Positions 25,380 to 38,500 of a stretch of DNA of 64,000 nt are shown in pieces. The notes beneath the pieces were generated by a model. The model saw nothing but the letters and a program-made list of their open reading frames with translations, had not been told where the DNA came from and did not search any database. The stretch comes from Apteryx mantelli. Lineage: Eukaryota > Chordata > Aves > Apterygiformes > Apterygidae. Made by a program: the position numbers and the translations under genes. The stretch covers positions 27,531,958 to 27,595,957 of the forward strand of contig NC_089979.1 of assembly GCF_036417845.1 (NCBI RefSeq). The letters run 5' to 3'. How positions within the stretch are numbered: the first letter of the stretch is position 1; each line of letters starts with the position of its first letter.

Positions 25380-26038
25380 GCTCACCTGCACGGCCCTGGC
25401 GGCGCCGGGCCGGGCCTAGGCCGTGCGAGGGCAGGGTGAGCCAGCGGCTCCCCAGGGCTGGTGGCAAAGCGCTGACTGCTCGCTGCAGGACGCTGTGACT
25501 TTTAGGTGAACCGCTAGGGAGAAATGAGCTGCGGCAAAAAAAAATAACGTTAAACTTCAGGATGTTATTCCCAAATGGAACGCACAGGTCCAAACCCGTA
25601 TTTTCAGTCGGGGAACGTCAATCTCTGCACTCCCTCCTACTTATCCCTTTCCCTGTAGGAGCCGGGAAGCGCCCGGATCCTGCGGGAGCACAGACCCCCC
25701 ACTCCCTGCCGGGCCCGAGGCCAGCCGCGCCGGGCTGCCCCGGCCCGTCACGCCTGAAGGTCGCTGGTGTGAGAGGCCCGGGGCCCGGCCGCTGCGGCAC
25801 CTCGGCTCGGCTCGGCTCGGCTCCTCCAAGAGGCCGATTGTGTCCGCGACACCGCCGCTGCGGCCCCGCCTCGCCGCAGTCCCTGCGCGCCCTGCGCACA
25901 CGCGGCGCGGCCGCCCGCGGTCTCGAACACGCGGCCCCTGCGGGCGCCCCAGCGGCCCCGCCCGCGCCCGCGCCCGCGCCGGCGGCTCGCCCCGCCCCGC
26001 CCCTCGTTCCGCTGCCTCGTGACCGGCGCTGCGGCGGC

Positions 26039-26048
26039 GTCAGCTGAC
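26039..26048. promoter_or_regulatory. GTCAGCTGAC palindromic E-box next to the CLEAR site
   Basis: A perfect 10-base palindrome keeps the GTCA/TGAC flanks of the CLEAR consensus but has AGCT rather than ACGT at the centre. Its centre is 17 bases from the centre of the TCACGTGA site. CAGCTG E-boxes are usually bound by other bHLH factors, so which factor binds is open. Confidence 0.45.
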
Positions 26049-26056
26049 TGGGCGCC

Positions 26057-26064
26057 TCACGTGA
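26057..26064. promoter_or_regulatory. CLEAR-type E-box palindrome TCACGTGA
   Basis: The octamer TCACGTGA, in the context CTCACGTGAC, matches nine of ten positions of the CLEAR consensus GTCACGTGAC bound by TFEB, TFE3 and MITF. It lies about 110 bases upstream of the exon 1 donor, near the expected transcription start. V-ATPase genes are established members of the TFEB/CLEAR lysosomal network, so a functional role is likely. Binding is inferred. Confidence 0.75.
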
Positions 26065-26094
26065 CGCGGCGGCGGTGCGCGGGCGGCGCGCGGC

Positions 26095-26106
26095 ATGGAG
26101 CAGTGA
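26095..26106 (+). promoter_or_regulatory. Three-codon upstream open reading frame (M-E-Q-stop)
   Basis: An ATG in GGCATGG context (G at +4, weak at -3) is followed by two codons and TGA inside the presumed exon 1. If transcription starts upstream of it, ribosomes could initiate and terminate here before reaching the main start, tuning translation modestly. Confidence 0.4.
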
Positions 26107-26171
26107 CGGGTAAAGCCGTCGGGAGCCGCCTCCCGCCCGCGCCCGGTCCGGCTCGGCCCGGCCCGGCCTCG

Positions 26172-29100
26172 GTGAGTGCGGCGCGGCGCGGCGGCGCGGG
26201 AGGTTGGCGGGAGCGGGCGGGGGAGGAGGGGCGAGGGCAGCCGCGGCCTGGCCCGGCGGCACCGCGGGCGCCCGCGCTCCGGGGCCGCCGCGTCCCCGAA
26301 GGCGCCGCGGGGCCTGGGCGCGGCTCCGCGAGCGCGGGCCTGGCTCGGGCCGGCGGCGGCGGCGGCGGCCGGGCCGGAAGCGGAGCAGAGCGGCTGCGCG
26401 GCGCGGGTTTATTTCTTGGAAGAGGCAGGAGAAGCGCGAAGGCGAGACCGGCGGGGGCAGGTGCGGGGCGCCCGGCGCTGCGGGAGCTGTGGCCTAATCC
26501 CTGCGGTCGCGGTCGGCGGTGCCGTGCAGGGCCCCCGCCTCGTCCCCGGATTTTGTTTGCACAAGGCATATGAAAACTCAGTTGTGAAACCTTCGGTATA
26601 GCTACTGCTTCCTCGTTATGGTGACTTCTGTTTATCATATGGTGAGGCAGCGAGGGCCCAGCACTAAGCACCAGAGGGGATTTCTGAGAGCAAACTCGAA
26701 GAAAGAGTATCTCAAGGGCTTAATGAAATGCTGGATGTTGGGGATATTTGAGCTAAATAGGAAAGAATGAACGATATTCCCCTTCTAAACCTTGTTGTTC
26801 TTGCAAAATGCAATACAAAGCATGTTAGTTGAGACTCTGTTTTGACATCGCTCTCTCTGTTCCCAAATACATAACTGAATCATCTGTTTAGAGATGTTGT
26901 TGCTTGAATGTGGCATATTGCATGAAAGCTTTTTCTTTGGAAATTATTTTTTTCTCTCTTTGTCGATTTTCCTAATAGTACAAAAACTAAGTAGTATTGA
27001 TTACGGAGAGTAATGCAAAATACACTTTTAATAGTATATCAAACTTATTTCAGATATTAGTTAAGGATTCAAAATAGGAATTCTAGGGAAATGCATCAAG
27101 AGATGAAATATTTTGAGCATATTTTATAGACAAATTGTGCTCACTATCTAGCAGAACACTTTGGTAATGCATCTACATTACTTAAATCTCTGTCTCTTTT
27201 TAACAGCATATGTGAGATTTTATTATATCTCAATATTATGTTGCAGATATGTTTATAGAAGAGTGTCAAGGGAAATTCACTGGGATGCTGCTTAGTAGTT
27301 GAATCTAAAATGAGGAAAGTATGTTCTAATAAATTTCTAATATTAAGCCCTTATAATTAAGAATACATGTTCTTTGTGAGTGCTAAACAAGGTGAAGATA
27401 GGTCAAAACATTACTGGTTTTATAAGATTAAATAATTTTTTGAGCTATTGGAACTTCAATTGATCCATATTAAAATAATAACTTCATAATCTGTAGTTTT
27501 ATAAGTTTCAATGTAGCTAGTTAAATGCAGTATATAAACTTGGTATTCCAGAAGTAGTTCCCAAAAGTTCTGAACTTCAGTTCAGAGTTGTTTGAGAGGT
27601 TTTTTTGTATAAACTTTGATTTTTTTTTTTCCTTTTCCTAGCTTTGTTTTTTTCCACCTGTATAGCAAAACATTTTGCTGAAGTTTGCCAGAAAATACTT
27701 ACAATAATGTTTCAGAAGCAGTTTCACTCCTTAAGTCATGGATGGGTGATTCTATCCATATTCAACAGAGCCAGGACCATAGTTTCTGCTCATTTAGTAT
27801 CATTGCATGGTATGGTATTGAATGGACATTTAGGAGAAAAATACTTTGTAAGATTTGGCTTGGCTAAACTACATTTGTACTATGTGTAGGATGTTTTTAA
27901 AATGATGTATTCTTTGTGGACAATTCCATTTATTAATGCGGGTATCCACTTATGGATATTTCTGCTTTTTTCTTATGAGTGTTCATCTGAAATAATTGGG
28001 ATAACAAAAATAGCTAACAGCCTGTTAGTAATTAGATGAAACTATGCTATGACAAATTCTATTCAATAGTACTTTACCTCCCCCCCCCAAAAAAAAAAAA
28101 ACCTGTTATAGGAGTGTAAGAGTAAACAAAAGTTCACTTGTCTGTTCATATTGCTTATTCTTCATTTTATACTTTCAAACTTTTTGTGGGGGGAGGGGGC
28201 CAGAAGGGTCTTTCCATGGTGTTGCTGTCCTAAAATGTAAAAGGAAGGAAATCTGGGAGAATTTTATTGGACTCATGCAGTTAATGTTCTTTGGGAGTGA
28301 GGAAGGTTAAATGATAGCTGATAGCCACAACAAAAAGTTGCCTATCTTCTGTTATAGGTACTCTGCTTCAGTTAATGTTGGCAGTCACAAACATAAGCAA
28401 AGCAGATAAAATAAGAGGCTTAATCCTCAGGCTGTTAGGCATGTACTTAAGAATCTGAACTGCACATTTGGGGTTTTCTTTAGCTTTAAGTCATGTTATC
28501 TCATAGGTAAACTAACCTTGCTTCTGCCATCATGCTTAAGAAACTCTGAAGATAGTGCAACTCCTTTGTTTGTGTCTTTGTTTTTGTTTTTTTTCCTGTA
28601 ACTTAGTTTTCAAAATATAATGCTTCAGACTGTGGGGTCTTAGGTTAGGGCTATATCCTTATACAAACAGTGCTTAGTACGATGAGATTCCTATCTGGAT
28701 CAGACTGGAGTTTTTGAATGGTCATGTAATAACACTTGCTGTAGGTGTAGTTCTAAAATCCTGTCAAAGTGAGCCTTCTCAGGGCAAGGTGCAGCTCATA
28801 AATTGATAGTATCCTTGTAGCTGATATTCCACTGTTAAGGCCAAAATGAGACCAGTGGTAGGTTTTGTAGACTGCTGAGATGCCAAGGCTTGCCAATTTA
28901 CAAATACTTCTTGATCTAAAGAGAGAATAAATTCACCACAGTGGAAGGAAGAGTATATTCCATTATTTGCAGTTCAAAGAAACACAGTAATAGTTTACTG
29001 TTAAATACCTGCCAGTGTACTTAGAAAATGTGAATCCTTGGTATTTGCTTTGTTCTATGGTCCTCCCATAGAAGGACTGTCCTTTAAAATTCATGGCTTT

Positions 29101-32100
29101 CATTTTATAATGGGTCACTATGTATTTTTTTTTGGCTGACTAGCATCGTTTCTGTTTTTCTTACTGTTCTGTGACACTTCTCCTTTCCCCGCTTCTTGTT
29201 CTCTATTTTCTCTAGTTCTGATCTCAAACCCCTTTAACATAAAATAAACATACAAACAAGCTTGTAAAAACTCTTCTCCTGAGCCTTTTCTCATTGTATC
29301 TATTTGAAATCTGTCTGGGAACTTAAAAAAGCCCCTATCCTAAAACTAGTCAGTGTAACTGCCTGGGGCAATGTCTAGATGAGATAGATGTCAGTCTTTC
29401 GTGTATCAGCACTCTTCTCCCCTGCCCGTTTCATATAATCCTCCATTCAGTAGGTGCCTGAAACGGTGAATCATCTTATTTCCACTGGCTACTAGAAATG
29501 GAACAGTTTTTGAGGAAAACCAGCCACATGGACAAAAAGGGGATGGGAGGTTGGGGAAGAAAGGAAGAGAAACCTGCTAGCTTAATGATTCCTGGGAGCT
29601 ACAACTGTTCTTTTTCTATTCACTTTGAGTAGTAGAAAAAGATCTTGTTTATTCAATTGAACAATCTATTTTTGCTTTTAATACTAAGGAATCAAGAAGT
29701 ACTGTACTTTGTTTAAGCAGAAAAAAAGATTTGCTGTGGGTCTGTCTGTCAGATGTTTGTACCTTCAGTTTTGTTTACAGTAAACTTGTAGTCTTAATAT
29801 GAAGTCTGCAGAGCAAGTCTTTGAAAACTAACTTAAAGATTGGAAAACTTGTTAAAAGCAATTATTCTCTGCTATGGCCCATTAAAGATTTTTTTCTAAG
29901 AAAAGGTATTTAGAGTTTTAACAGTAAGCTGATTTTTTCCCAACTTGCAATGCAGAGAATGACTGTGTTACTGTGGAAATGTAACTGTTTCCTTGGTTGA
30001 TCTCATCTGTGGAAACTTTATATGTTTACTTTAAGGGCTATTTATGTTTTAGTGGAAAACATGAAAATGCAGCATCTCTCCCTTTTACTGAATAGGAGCC
30101 TTGGATTTCTGTTTTGGCTGCTCTGTTTTTTTTAATCAAGTGTTTGCTCTCTGCTGCTGCTGCCAGAACTAGGTCCTCTTATTTTTCCAACAGCCATTCC
30201 AAAGCTTCTTCAAATCCTAGTCAAATCCAAACAAAAGCAAGTTAAAATTTAAATGCTTCAGGTACATTCATAAACTGCAGTGGTATCTTCTTCCGTGGGT
30301 AAGTTTACAGTAAACTTGGCTATGTCTTTTGTAGTGTCAGGGTTCAGTGAAGCATAGGAAAATGCAGGGTGCCATGGATTCACTGAGTTTGGCATGTGTT
30401 AAGGAGGATAGTGCACCTAAGTCATTAGAAGAAGATGAAGTTTTGTCTTGTTCCAAAATGTTGCTGTGCAGTAGACCTCTTGTGGAGGCCCATTATTTGA
30501 AAGAATTCAATTAGTGTTTCCCTAAGCAAATAAGCCTCATAACATAGATCATGTTATATCAGTGGCAACCAATTCCACATTAATTTTTCCTGATAACTAC
30601 CAATACCAAAACCATTAATGCAGTATGACCAGACATTGTTACACCATAGACTTGTGGGGGGGAGGTCAGCGGTGTCTGAGGGCTTTTAGCATGGGTTTCA
30701 CCCTCTCTGTTGGATTTTGCTCTGGGGCACTTCACCTCGACAGTTGAGGGCGCAGCACGAAGGGGGAATTGGACTCTGTCTTTTCACCTGGGCTTCTCGC
30801 AGAGAGCACCCCTTTTCTCACTCCCTATTATTTCCAGAAGCAAAGAACTGCTTGTCCCTTCTCCTTCTAATGCACTTTGGCAATTTGTTAGGTGAGAAGA
30901 AAAAGTGGTGTCGGTGAGGAGAGTACAGGTGACTAAGTCCCCTGTCTTTCTGCTAATGGAGTGAACCAGCTCTGCAGGTGCACTAGCCCAACCCAGGAGA
31001 AAGCGCAGGCCGAGCTGGGCTGGGTCAAGCCATACATGCAGAGTGGGGCACATGTCTAGTGTTGTACATATTATGATTTTTTCAAATAATGGTGTCCAGC
31101 TTTGTCATTGTATATTTTTAGAATTATAGTGCTTTTGTGGGATCACATGGTCCTGGTGTGTCAGATGTCATTGAGTGTGTAGGATCAAAAGCCTTGATAA
31201 CTGGATGCCATGAAGGAGGATGACTGTTGTGCTGGTGAAAGGATGTACTTCACGTTATTAATTTAATGGGATGGTAAACGTTCCTCAGATTTACATTTCC
31301 TGCATAGTTAACAAAAGTGTCTGTTAACAAGACTTAGTTCATCTCTGTCACTTCAAGACCCTTGGTGATTTGTTGACTCTAGAACTATTATACAGATGGA
31401 GGACCCACGCGTGTTTTGTTTGCTACTGTGTCTTAGTTCTTACAAATATGGTATTTAATTCTCTCAAAAAGTTGAGTGCTGTAGTCTGGGCTCTCAATAT
31501 AAAATGTAAGTTAGTCTTGACTCTTCCAAAACATGATTCTCTCAAGGTATGCTTTGATTTTTCTATTCACCTCCTGGTTCAAAAAATCCATGAACTCTTA
31601 ACTCACTTATTCTATTTATTAGTAACAGAAGAATGTATATACCCTTTTAACTTCTTCAGCTCGTTTGTGAAGTATCTCAACATAATTTTTATATAGTACA
31701 GATACTCTCTTGAATAATGTTAGTGTGTATAATGTTATAAAGGTCTGTGATGATAGTAGAGATACAACGACTAGAAAATGTCCTTTTATTTTGTTTTTAG
31801 CTGCCAGGAGAACCCTCTTTGCTTGAAAGAAAAACTAAAACTTTTTATCATTTGAATACTTTGTTTAGACATTTAATCACTTTAAAATACTGTCCTAATC
31901 TGAAGTGATCAGAAAAGCTATAACATCAGAGTTGAAATCTGTTTTTTCTCTTATGTATTCAGAAAAAGCTGTCTGTTATACCAATGCTAGAAACTATATA
32001 TACAGCTAAGAGAATATAATTGGATCCTGTGTTATTGTATTTATTTTCAATTGGATTGTTTGCTTTTAATCTTTTGTGGAACTGTAGTTGAAAGATGCTA

Positions 32101-32360
32101 ATATTGCAAACTCGACCTGCTTTAACTTGCAAGATGCAGACCTTAAAAAGACTCTCCAACAGTGCAAACATGATTTGGAAGACAGGAAAATACAAATTTA
32201 GAACCATGTGATACTCTTGGTAGAATCTTTTATGGTGTCTAGAACTGCACTTTACTAGCATGGAAGAGAATATTTTTCTTAAGGCAAAGCTTTGAATCCT
32301 CAGCTAACAGCAAATACTCTTTCTCCCCCCCCAACCCCCTCATTTCCCTCCTTTTTACAG
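26172..32360 (+). other. ATP6V1C1: ATP6V1C1 intron 1, about 6.2 kb
   Basis: The intron runs from GTGAGT to a strong C/T-rich acceptor ending TTTTTACAG. It contains the 3' half of the CpG island, a polyC-polyA junction near 28,080-28,101, and two copies of the 16-mer GTTTACAGTAAACTTG (29,773-29,788 and 30,303-30,318) with forkhead-like half-sites. No coding exon is recognised. Confidence 0.7.
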
Positions 32361-32543
32361 TATCTTGCCTCTATCTTCAGAAATAGAAAGCATCAAGATA
32401 AAGACACAAAAATGACTGAGTTTTGGCTGATTTCTGCTCCTGGGGAAAAAACCTGTCAACAGACATGGGAGAAACTACATGCAGCGACGACAAAAAATAA
32501 CAATCTTTCTACTAATTCAAAGTTTAATATTCCAGACTTAAAG
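32361..32543 (+). other. ATP6V1C1: ATP6V1C1 exon 2 (start codon exon)
   Basis: The acceptor TTTTTACAG ends at 32,360; CTTCAG ending at 32,380 is a weaker alternative. The 51 bases before the ATG at 32,412 are 5' UTR and, in the main frame, contain no stop. The exon codes residues 1-44 and ends in phase 0 at ...PDLK|gtgtgt. The N-terminal part contributes to the foot of subunit C. Confidence 0.93.
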
Positions 32544-35500
32544 GTGTGTAAACCCTGTGTCATGCCTTAAGAGGTGTGTTTGTTTTGAATCATGTTTGTT
32601 TCTTCAGACTAAAACTGTAGATGATGAATAGTTGCAGACTTTAGGGAAAAGAGCTGGTTTCTTTTGAGTATGTGTGGATCTAAAAAACTTAATTTAGACA
32701 ACAGTTATTTACCTTTTTTTCTGAAATTCTAAGTTAAAGATTCTTCAGTCTAAGTTTTGAAGGTTCAGCAATCTGCATTCTTTCAGCTACTACAGCAGCT
32801 TTTTCTGGGGAAGTAGTCTTGACTTATGCAGTTAGCTGGAGCAAAAAATGAGTTTTGTAACTTAAATGCAAATGAGGACTTGTCATCTGAGTATTCAGAT
32901 GATAAGATTGTCTTTGATTTACTTCTGAATTGTCTGCTTCTCCTTTTCTGGCTGAGATGCTGTGTCCAGATATAACATTCTTCTGGCAAAGGAGCTTTTG
33001 TTGTCTCCTGCTGAGCACTTAATATGACCTGCCAAGGTGTGTGATAGAATATAGGAATAAAATTGTTTAAACTATTCCTATGAGAAGGGAAGAGAAGCAA
33101 AAATTGAAAGCAGTTTCTCTTGGTTAAGTACAATTATCAGGGTATGGAGAAGTTAGGAGCTAGTGTACTCCTTAAGAAAAGGTCTGTCCTGACACCAAAC
33201 TGTTTCAGAATTGTGAGCTCAGTTTAACTTTTTGGAAGTGAAAACTTATCAAAGTGAAGGAAAAATGCAACCTATATCTGTCTGTGGGCAGGTTGAGCAG
33301 GCATGATGCCTCATTCTTGTTTCCCATGATGAATGGGCCCAGAGCATACAGTGCTGCAGCATGCTTTTTAGAGGACCTTCCAACTGCAATAATTTACATT
33401 CCCCTTTAGACAGTCCTGTGTTATTTCAAGAAATAGAGGAGAAAAGAAGAACAACTACTACAGCAAACGTCAGTCTCTTCCTAAGAGATCCTTGGACCTG
33501 AGTCAAGATGACTTTCTAACTATAGGGTGACTACAGTATTTAGAAGAGTTATTGCTGAAAACTCGTGGCCCATTAGGGTTATAATCAATTGTTTTTGTTT
33601 CTACTCTATTTCCCATGAACTAAAATCCTTCCTAAAAGGTGAAGAAGCTGAATGTACTTTAAACTTATATACTATGGTGTGTAATCTGGCTTCTCTGTAC
33701 CTAGTAGAACTGTTTAGTTAAAACTTGTTGAAACAGTAATTTACTCTCCAGTGAACAGCAGCCTTATTGCTTGGGTAAGAAGTGTCATGGGCTTAATGAC
33801 TTTTGTTCTGTGTCTTATAAGTGGCAAGTCGAAGCATTGGTTTTCTTATTCTACATGTAGGTCAGATGGTGGGGCTTGGAAGGAGGTTTGGTTGTGACAG
33901 TTGTGATTTAAACAGTACAAGGTATTCTAATACTTCACTTCTTTGGGGACAAAAATCTCATAAACCATTCTCCTGGGAGCTCTGGACTTTATAGGAACCA
34001 GTAATTAGGCCACTTGTTGGGATTAGAATGTGAAAGCTTGTCTTGTACCCCTTTCTGCTTCAAGGCTGGAGAGAACAGGAATCATGCAGATGATGAGTGG
34101 ACATATGTATAAAATAAAGATGCTAGATTTAAAGCCCTTAATGTTAATAGTATGTTGGCTAAAGAAAAGATTCACTTATTTTTGCTGAAATATTACTGTA
34201 CATAAACCAGTATATAAAGTTTTAGACTTAAGAACAGTAGTGTTTTGGAGATGCCTCCTACATTCATTGAACAGAATGAACAAATGTGTCGGACTTGAAG
34301 AGAGAACCAAAGAAACTCCCATAATGTATGACCTGTTTAAAACAAAAACACCTTTCAATTGTTTAACTTCAGTGTAGCTATACTGTTTTACATTTTTTTG
34401 ATGTCTTAAGATCCAATTGAGACTTGTGGATGAAACAGCTAGACCTCAGAATATTTAACTACTTTGCTGTAAGTTTCATGCTTGAATTATGCTGAGTCTA
34501 AAATCATTTTTTTCAGAAAAGGTGTATGTATTGCAAGTAAGGAAAGAAAGTGTTTTCTGGAGGAGGGTGTAAGAAAAAGTGAAGGCTTTAGACAAACTAG
34601 AAATACTATAGTCTTATTCCATTTCTCTGCATGCAAAAAGTTCCAGACTCTGGTCTGACTGCAGCAGGACTCTTGCATCTTCTAAACGTTCCATGTTCTG
34701 GTTGCCTCCAGCAATGAGATACTTGATTACAGGAATCTCAGATATGATCTAAAGCAGTAAATCAAACCTTGAAGTAAGTGACTTGTGGAAAATGCAGCCA
34801 ATTCATAATGTAAAAGTTGTTTTAACGTGTTTTGGGTAGCTGGAATGCAGAACAAGCTGTGCACCAAACTAGAGCAAGTTAGATCTAATGCAGTGGAGCT
34901 TTAAGGGTATCTTGAGCAGATTAAGCATATATGACTTTCTTAAATCGATAAGTCTGAAATCTTAGCGTTCATGCTGTTATGCAAAATTACCTGTTCAGGG
35001 GATTTTGCTTTTATTGTCGTTTGTTTTTATCTTTCTAGGTTTGCATATAAAACTGCTAATACGTTTCGATCTTTCCTTCTAGGTTGGCACACTGGATGTT
35101 TTAGTTGGTCTTTCAGATGAGCTGGCTAAACTGGATGCGTTTGTGGAAGGGTAACAGTTTGTTTGTACTAACATGCAAAATACCAGAACAATGATGTGAT
35201 AGTTTGCCAAGTCATAATGATACATGGATTATTTTCAACTTTTTGGCTTGATAATCCTGTGTAGGCAGTCACAGAATCTCAGAATAGCTGGGTTTGGAAA
35301 GGACCTCTGGAGATCATCTGGTCCAACCCCTCCTGCTCAAGCCTGCTAGAGCAGGTTGTCCAGTACCACGTCCAGTTGGATTTTTAGTATCTCCAAGGCT
35401 GGAGACTCCACAGCCTCCCTGGGCAACCTGCTCCAGTGTTCAACCATCCTCACAGTAAAGAAGTGTTTTATTATGTTCAAATCAGCAAGCTAAACAGCTA

Positions 35501-38500
35501 TTTTTTTTTACTAAAATCTCCACTTGAAAAAGAAAATCTAAATAACTTATGACATAGTGGGACATAATGAATTGATGAAGGATGGTTCTCCATATAGTAA
35601 TGCTGTGTGCTGCCAGATACTGGAGAACAGTTAAGAATTGAGCCTGACAGCTGCTGGAGGTGATGATGAAATGGAGTAAAAGATATGCCTTTAGCAAATT
35701 AGAGTAATATTTACAGACTTTAAGTATCCACATTGGTTTCTAGCTGGAAGAGATGATTACACAGCAATAAAATTAAAATACAAAAGCAGTTCATTTTAAG
35801 GAAACCAATGGTCCTTTGAAAGTGATTTTGAGCAAATGCAATAAAGCTTGGTGTAGTCAGAACTTGTAGAGCCATCTTCTCTTTTAAGGAGAGAAAAAGA
35901 ATTAAGCAGTTTATTTTAAGTAGATCAGGAAACTGTTTTGCTTGGCAAATGTGAATAATGTTAAACATACCCTTTCTAGAGAGGAAGGCAGGTCTTGTGT
36001 GTCAGATCTCAGGAGGGCTTAGGAGAATGGGGATTTCACCATGGGTATTAGTCATCTTTGGCATTTCACTGTCATAGTTGCTTTGTGTTTAATTTGGTTT
36101 ATTGATATTTTCTACCTTGCTATCCATTTAGAGAATGGGGTTAGGATTTTGAAATGCTGACTGAATTCGGAAAAAGATTGAGGTATAGTGGGACTACACC
36201 TGAAGTCAACCCTTATTCCCTAGAGGTGAGGGAAGTAGCCTCACCTTGTTGAGAACTGATTAGTAGTAAAACTGTAGAGAAGGTTTTAAATAAAATTCTT
36301 GAGTGTTTTGGGGAAGTTGGTCTCCTTCATATACCAAGCCGAATTTGTGTCTTGGAAAGCTTATATTTAAAACAATCAATTCTTCATATTTGACCAATCT
36401 CTTAATTCTTTTCCGAGGCAATTTCAGATCAGTTTCATCAGTGGTATTTCTCCAATGGCAGTGTGTTTTCACTCTTTTTTCACTCTTTTTTTTTTTTTTT
36501 TTTTTCCCCTCCTGGCTCTATCTTTTGTTTTTCAGTGTTGTCAAGAAGGTGGCCCAGTATATGGCTGATGTTCTAGAAGACAGTAAAGATAAAGTTCAGG
36601 AAAATCTTCTGGCTAATGGAGGTAAAATGTTAATTGTAATATATACCTTGTAAAAGTGGTAGGAGGGAAAGCAATGATCCTGAAACATACTTAATGCTGC
36701 TTCTCTGTAGGACACTCTGAAAGCCTAGTTCAAACATGGAAATACTTTTTCCTGTAAATCATTTGCCCTGTAAGAAATGATAGGATCCAGCATTGTAGAA
36801 AATTAGATCTGCGTGTTAAATATTCACTTATAAGAGAAGCCTTTTGATCCTTTAGGGTTGTATTTTGTCATCACTAGTCTCCAGTGAAACACAAAAGATT
36901 ACTGATCATTGTAAACATTTCTGTGTATGTCTGTCATCTGAGTAGGTATCAATTAGGTAAGCTATGCTGGAATATTCAGTTGTTCCCAGATTGTCGTAGA
37001 GCATCTTTATAAAGCTAGCTGTATCATGGAAGCAGCTGCTCATACTAAAGAATGTCATTGATATCTAAATCAATACATTGTTTCCAATAACGGTTTCATA
37101 TAATTTCATACAGCTTATATTGATGCAAAAGAGGCTTATATAAGTGAATTAACATGAGACAAGTGCTGTGGTCCTAATTAAGAAAATTAATCTTGGAGAG
37201 GGACTTGGAGTAGTCTCTCTTGTAGATAGTTTTATGAAACTGCTGCTTCAGGTGAGCCAAATAATCTTTGTGGGTTTTCTGTTTTGTTTTTTTCCTCCTT
37301 CATAACCCTCCCTTCTCCAGCCCTTTCTTTTTCTTCATACAAAGCAGTCAGAAAAATGTTTGGTCTTCTCAGTACTTTTCCAGCCATCATTGGCTTGGTA
37401 GTAAATCTAATTTAGGGTCTACAAATGTGCAGAAACCAAGATCACAGATAACTTCTAATTTGGTAGTTTATTTTCAAAATTCTCAAGCAACAGGATCCAT
37501 ATATGTGAAGGTCCACAAACTTCTATTACAGAACTCTTCTGTTACACTAATCCTAAATGGAGTGTAATGCATCAGTCTTTGTCTATCTTAACAAAGTCCT
37601 TCTTTAACATTTCAGTTGACTTGGTCACCTATATAACACGATTCCAGTGGGATATGGCCAAATATCCAATCAAACAATCTTTGAAGAATATATCAGAAAT
37701 TATTGCAAAGGTAAAATAATTTGATTTTATAAAATTTTATTTCTTGAACTTGAGGTATTTATGCACAAAACTTGGTACTCGGAGCTTTTTATCTATTTTT
37801 CTTAGCTTTGTCTGATATAATAAGTAGCAGTGAGCCTGGTAGCAGCATGTGTGTTCCAGTACCCAAACGAATGATTTGGAATAAAGATGGGATTTGAAAA
37901 CTGCTCCCTGAAGGCCGTTGTGCTGTCTTTGCTGGTTTTGTTTCTTATACTTACTAGATCAAACTAACAAACAGCTAGCAAATTATGTCCCTTGCATCTC
38001 AATTTTGCTCTACTGGTTTGCCATTTGTCTGATGCTTTAAAACATCTTGGGCTATTGACAGTGAAATTGGGGGATTTATTTCTCTTCAGAAAGCTATAGT
38101 AGTCAGCTGTGAAGGGAAAAATAGGCTTGCCTTATATCTTGCATTAAAAGCTTATCTCTGATGTTGTGGGTTCCCCCTCCCTTTGGTAAAGTGGGTAAAA
38201 ACTTGGTAAAGTTTTTCTCACCTTGTGGATTTCATTTGGCTTGTACCTGCTGTGAGCACAGGTTGGGTCCTGAGTCCTGACTGATTGTACTGAAATGATG
38301 AAGTAGTTCTCTGTAAGCTACCCTTGCTTTAATGTCTTGAAGTCTTTCAGGTTTTTTTCTTCTGTTTTCTGTAAACTGCCAACTTGTTCTTGGAATAATT
38401 TGCATTAATAAATAGATAACCTAGGCTCAGAGTACCTACAGATATCGTCTTTGGTGACAGGCATGTGGAAGCTATAATCATGAGGGAAAGCCTTAATGTT

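Larger units (their letters stand above)
26030..26171 (+). other. ATP6V1C1: ATP6V1C1 exon 1 (non-coding); start approximate
   Basis: The donor CTCG|GTGAGT at 26,171/26,172 lies inside the CpG island and is the best first-exon donor upstream of the coding exons. The 5' limit is not visible in the sequence and is set near the GC boxes. A minimal upstream frame, ATG GAG CAG TGA, sits at 26,095-26,106. The 5' UTR resumes at 32,361. Confidence 0.6.
25380..26530 (+). promoter_or_regulatory. ATP6V1C1: CpG island promoter of ATP6V1C1
   Basis: More than 1 kb of very GC- and CpG-rich sequence spans the non-coding first exon. It includes about 4.5 copies of a CTCGG tandem repeat at 25,801-25,822, a GCGCCC-type repeat at about 25,957-25,980, and overlapping GC boxes (CCCCGCCCC type, Sp1/KLF) at 25,990-26,003. 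There is no TATA box in a convincing position, which fits a broadly active housekeeping promoter with dispersed starts. E-box palindromes lie at 26,039-26,048 and 26,057-26,064. Long open frames on both strands here follow from the GC-rich composition and are not genes. Confidence 0.85.
35151..36535 (+). other. ATP6V1C1: ATP6V1C1 intron 3, with CR1 fragment and long T-run
   Basis: Contains a minus-strand CR1 3' fragment (35,267-35,475). A 20-base T homopolymer at 36,486-36,505 lies 30 bases before exon 4 and forms an extended polypyrimidine tract for its acceptor. Confidence 0.85.

Noticed and set aside
25562..26671. Several long overlapping open frames on both strands (up to about 214 residues) in the CpG island
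   Set aside because: They are rich in Ala, Pro, Gly and Arg and open in many frames at once, which is the effect of extreme G+C on stop-codon frequency. None resembles a protein family, and the interval is explained by the promoter and exon 1.
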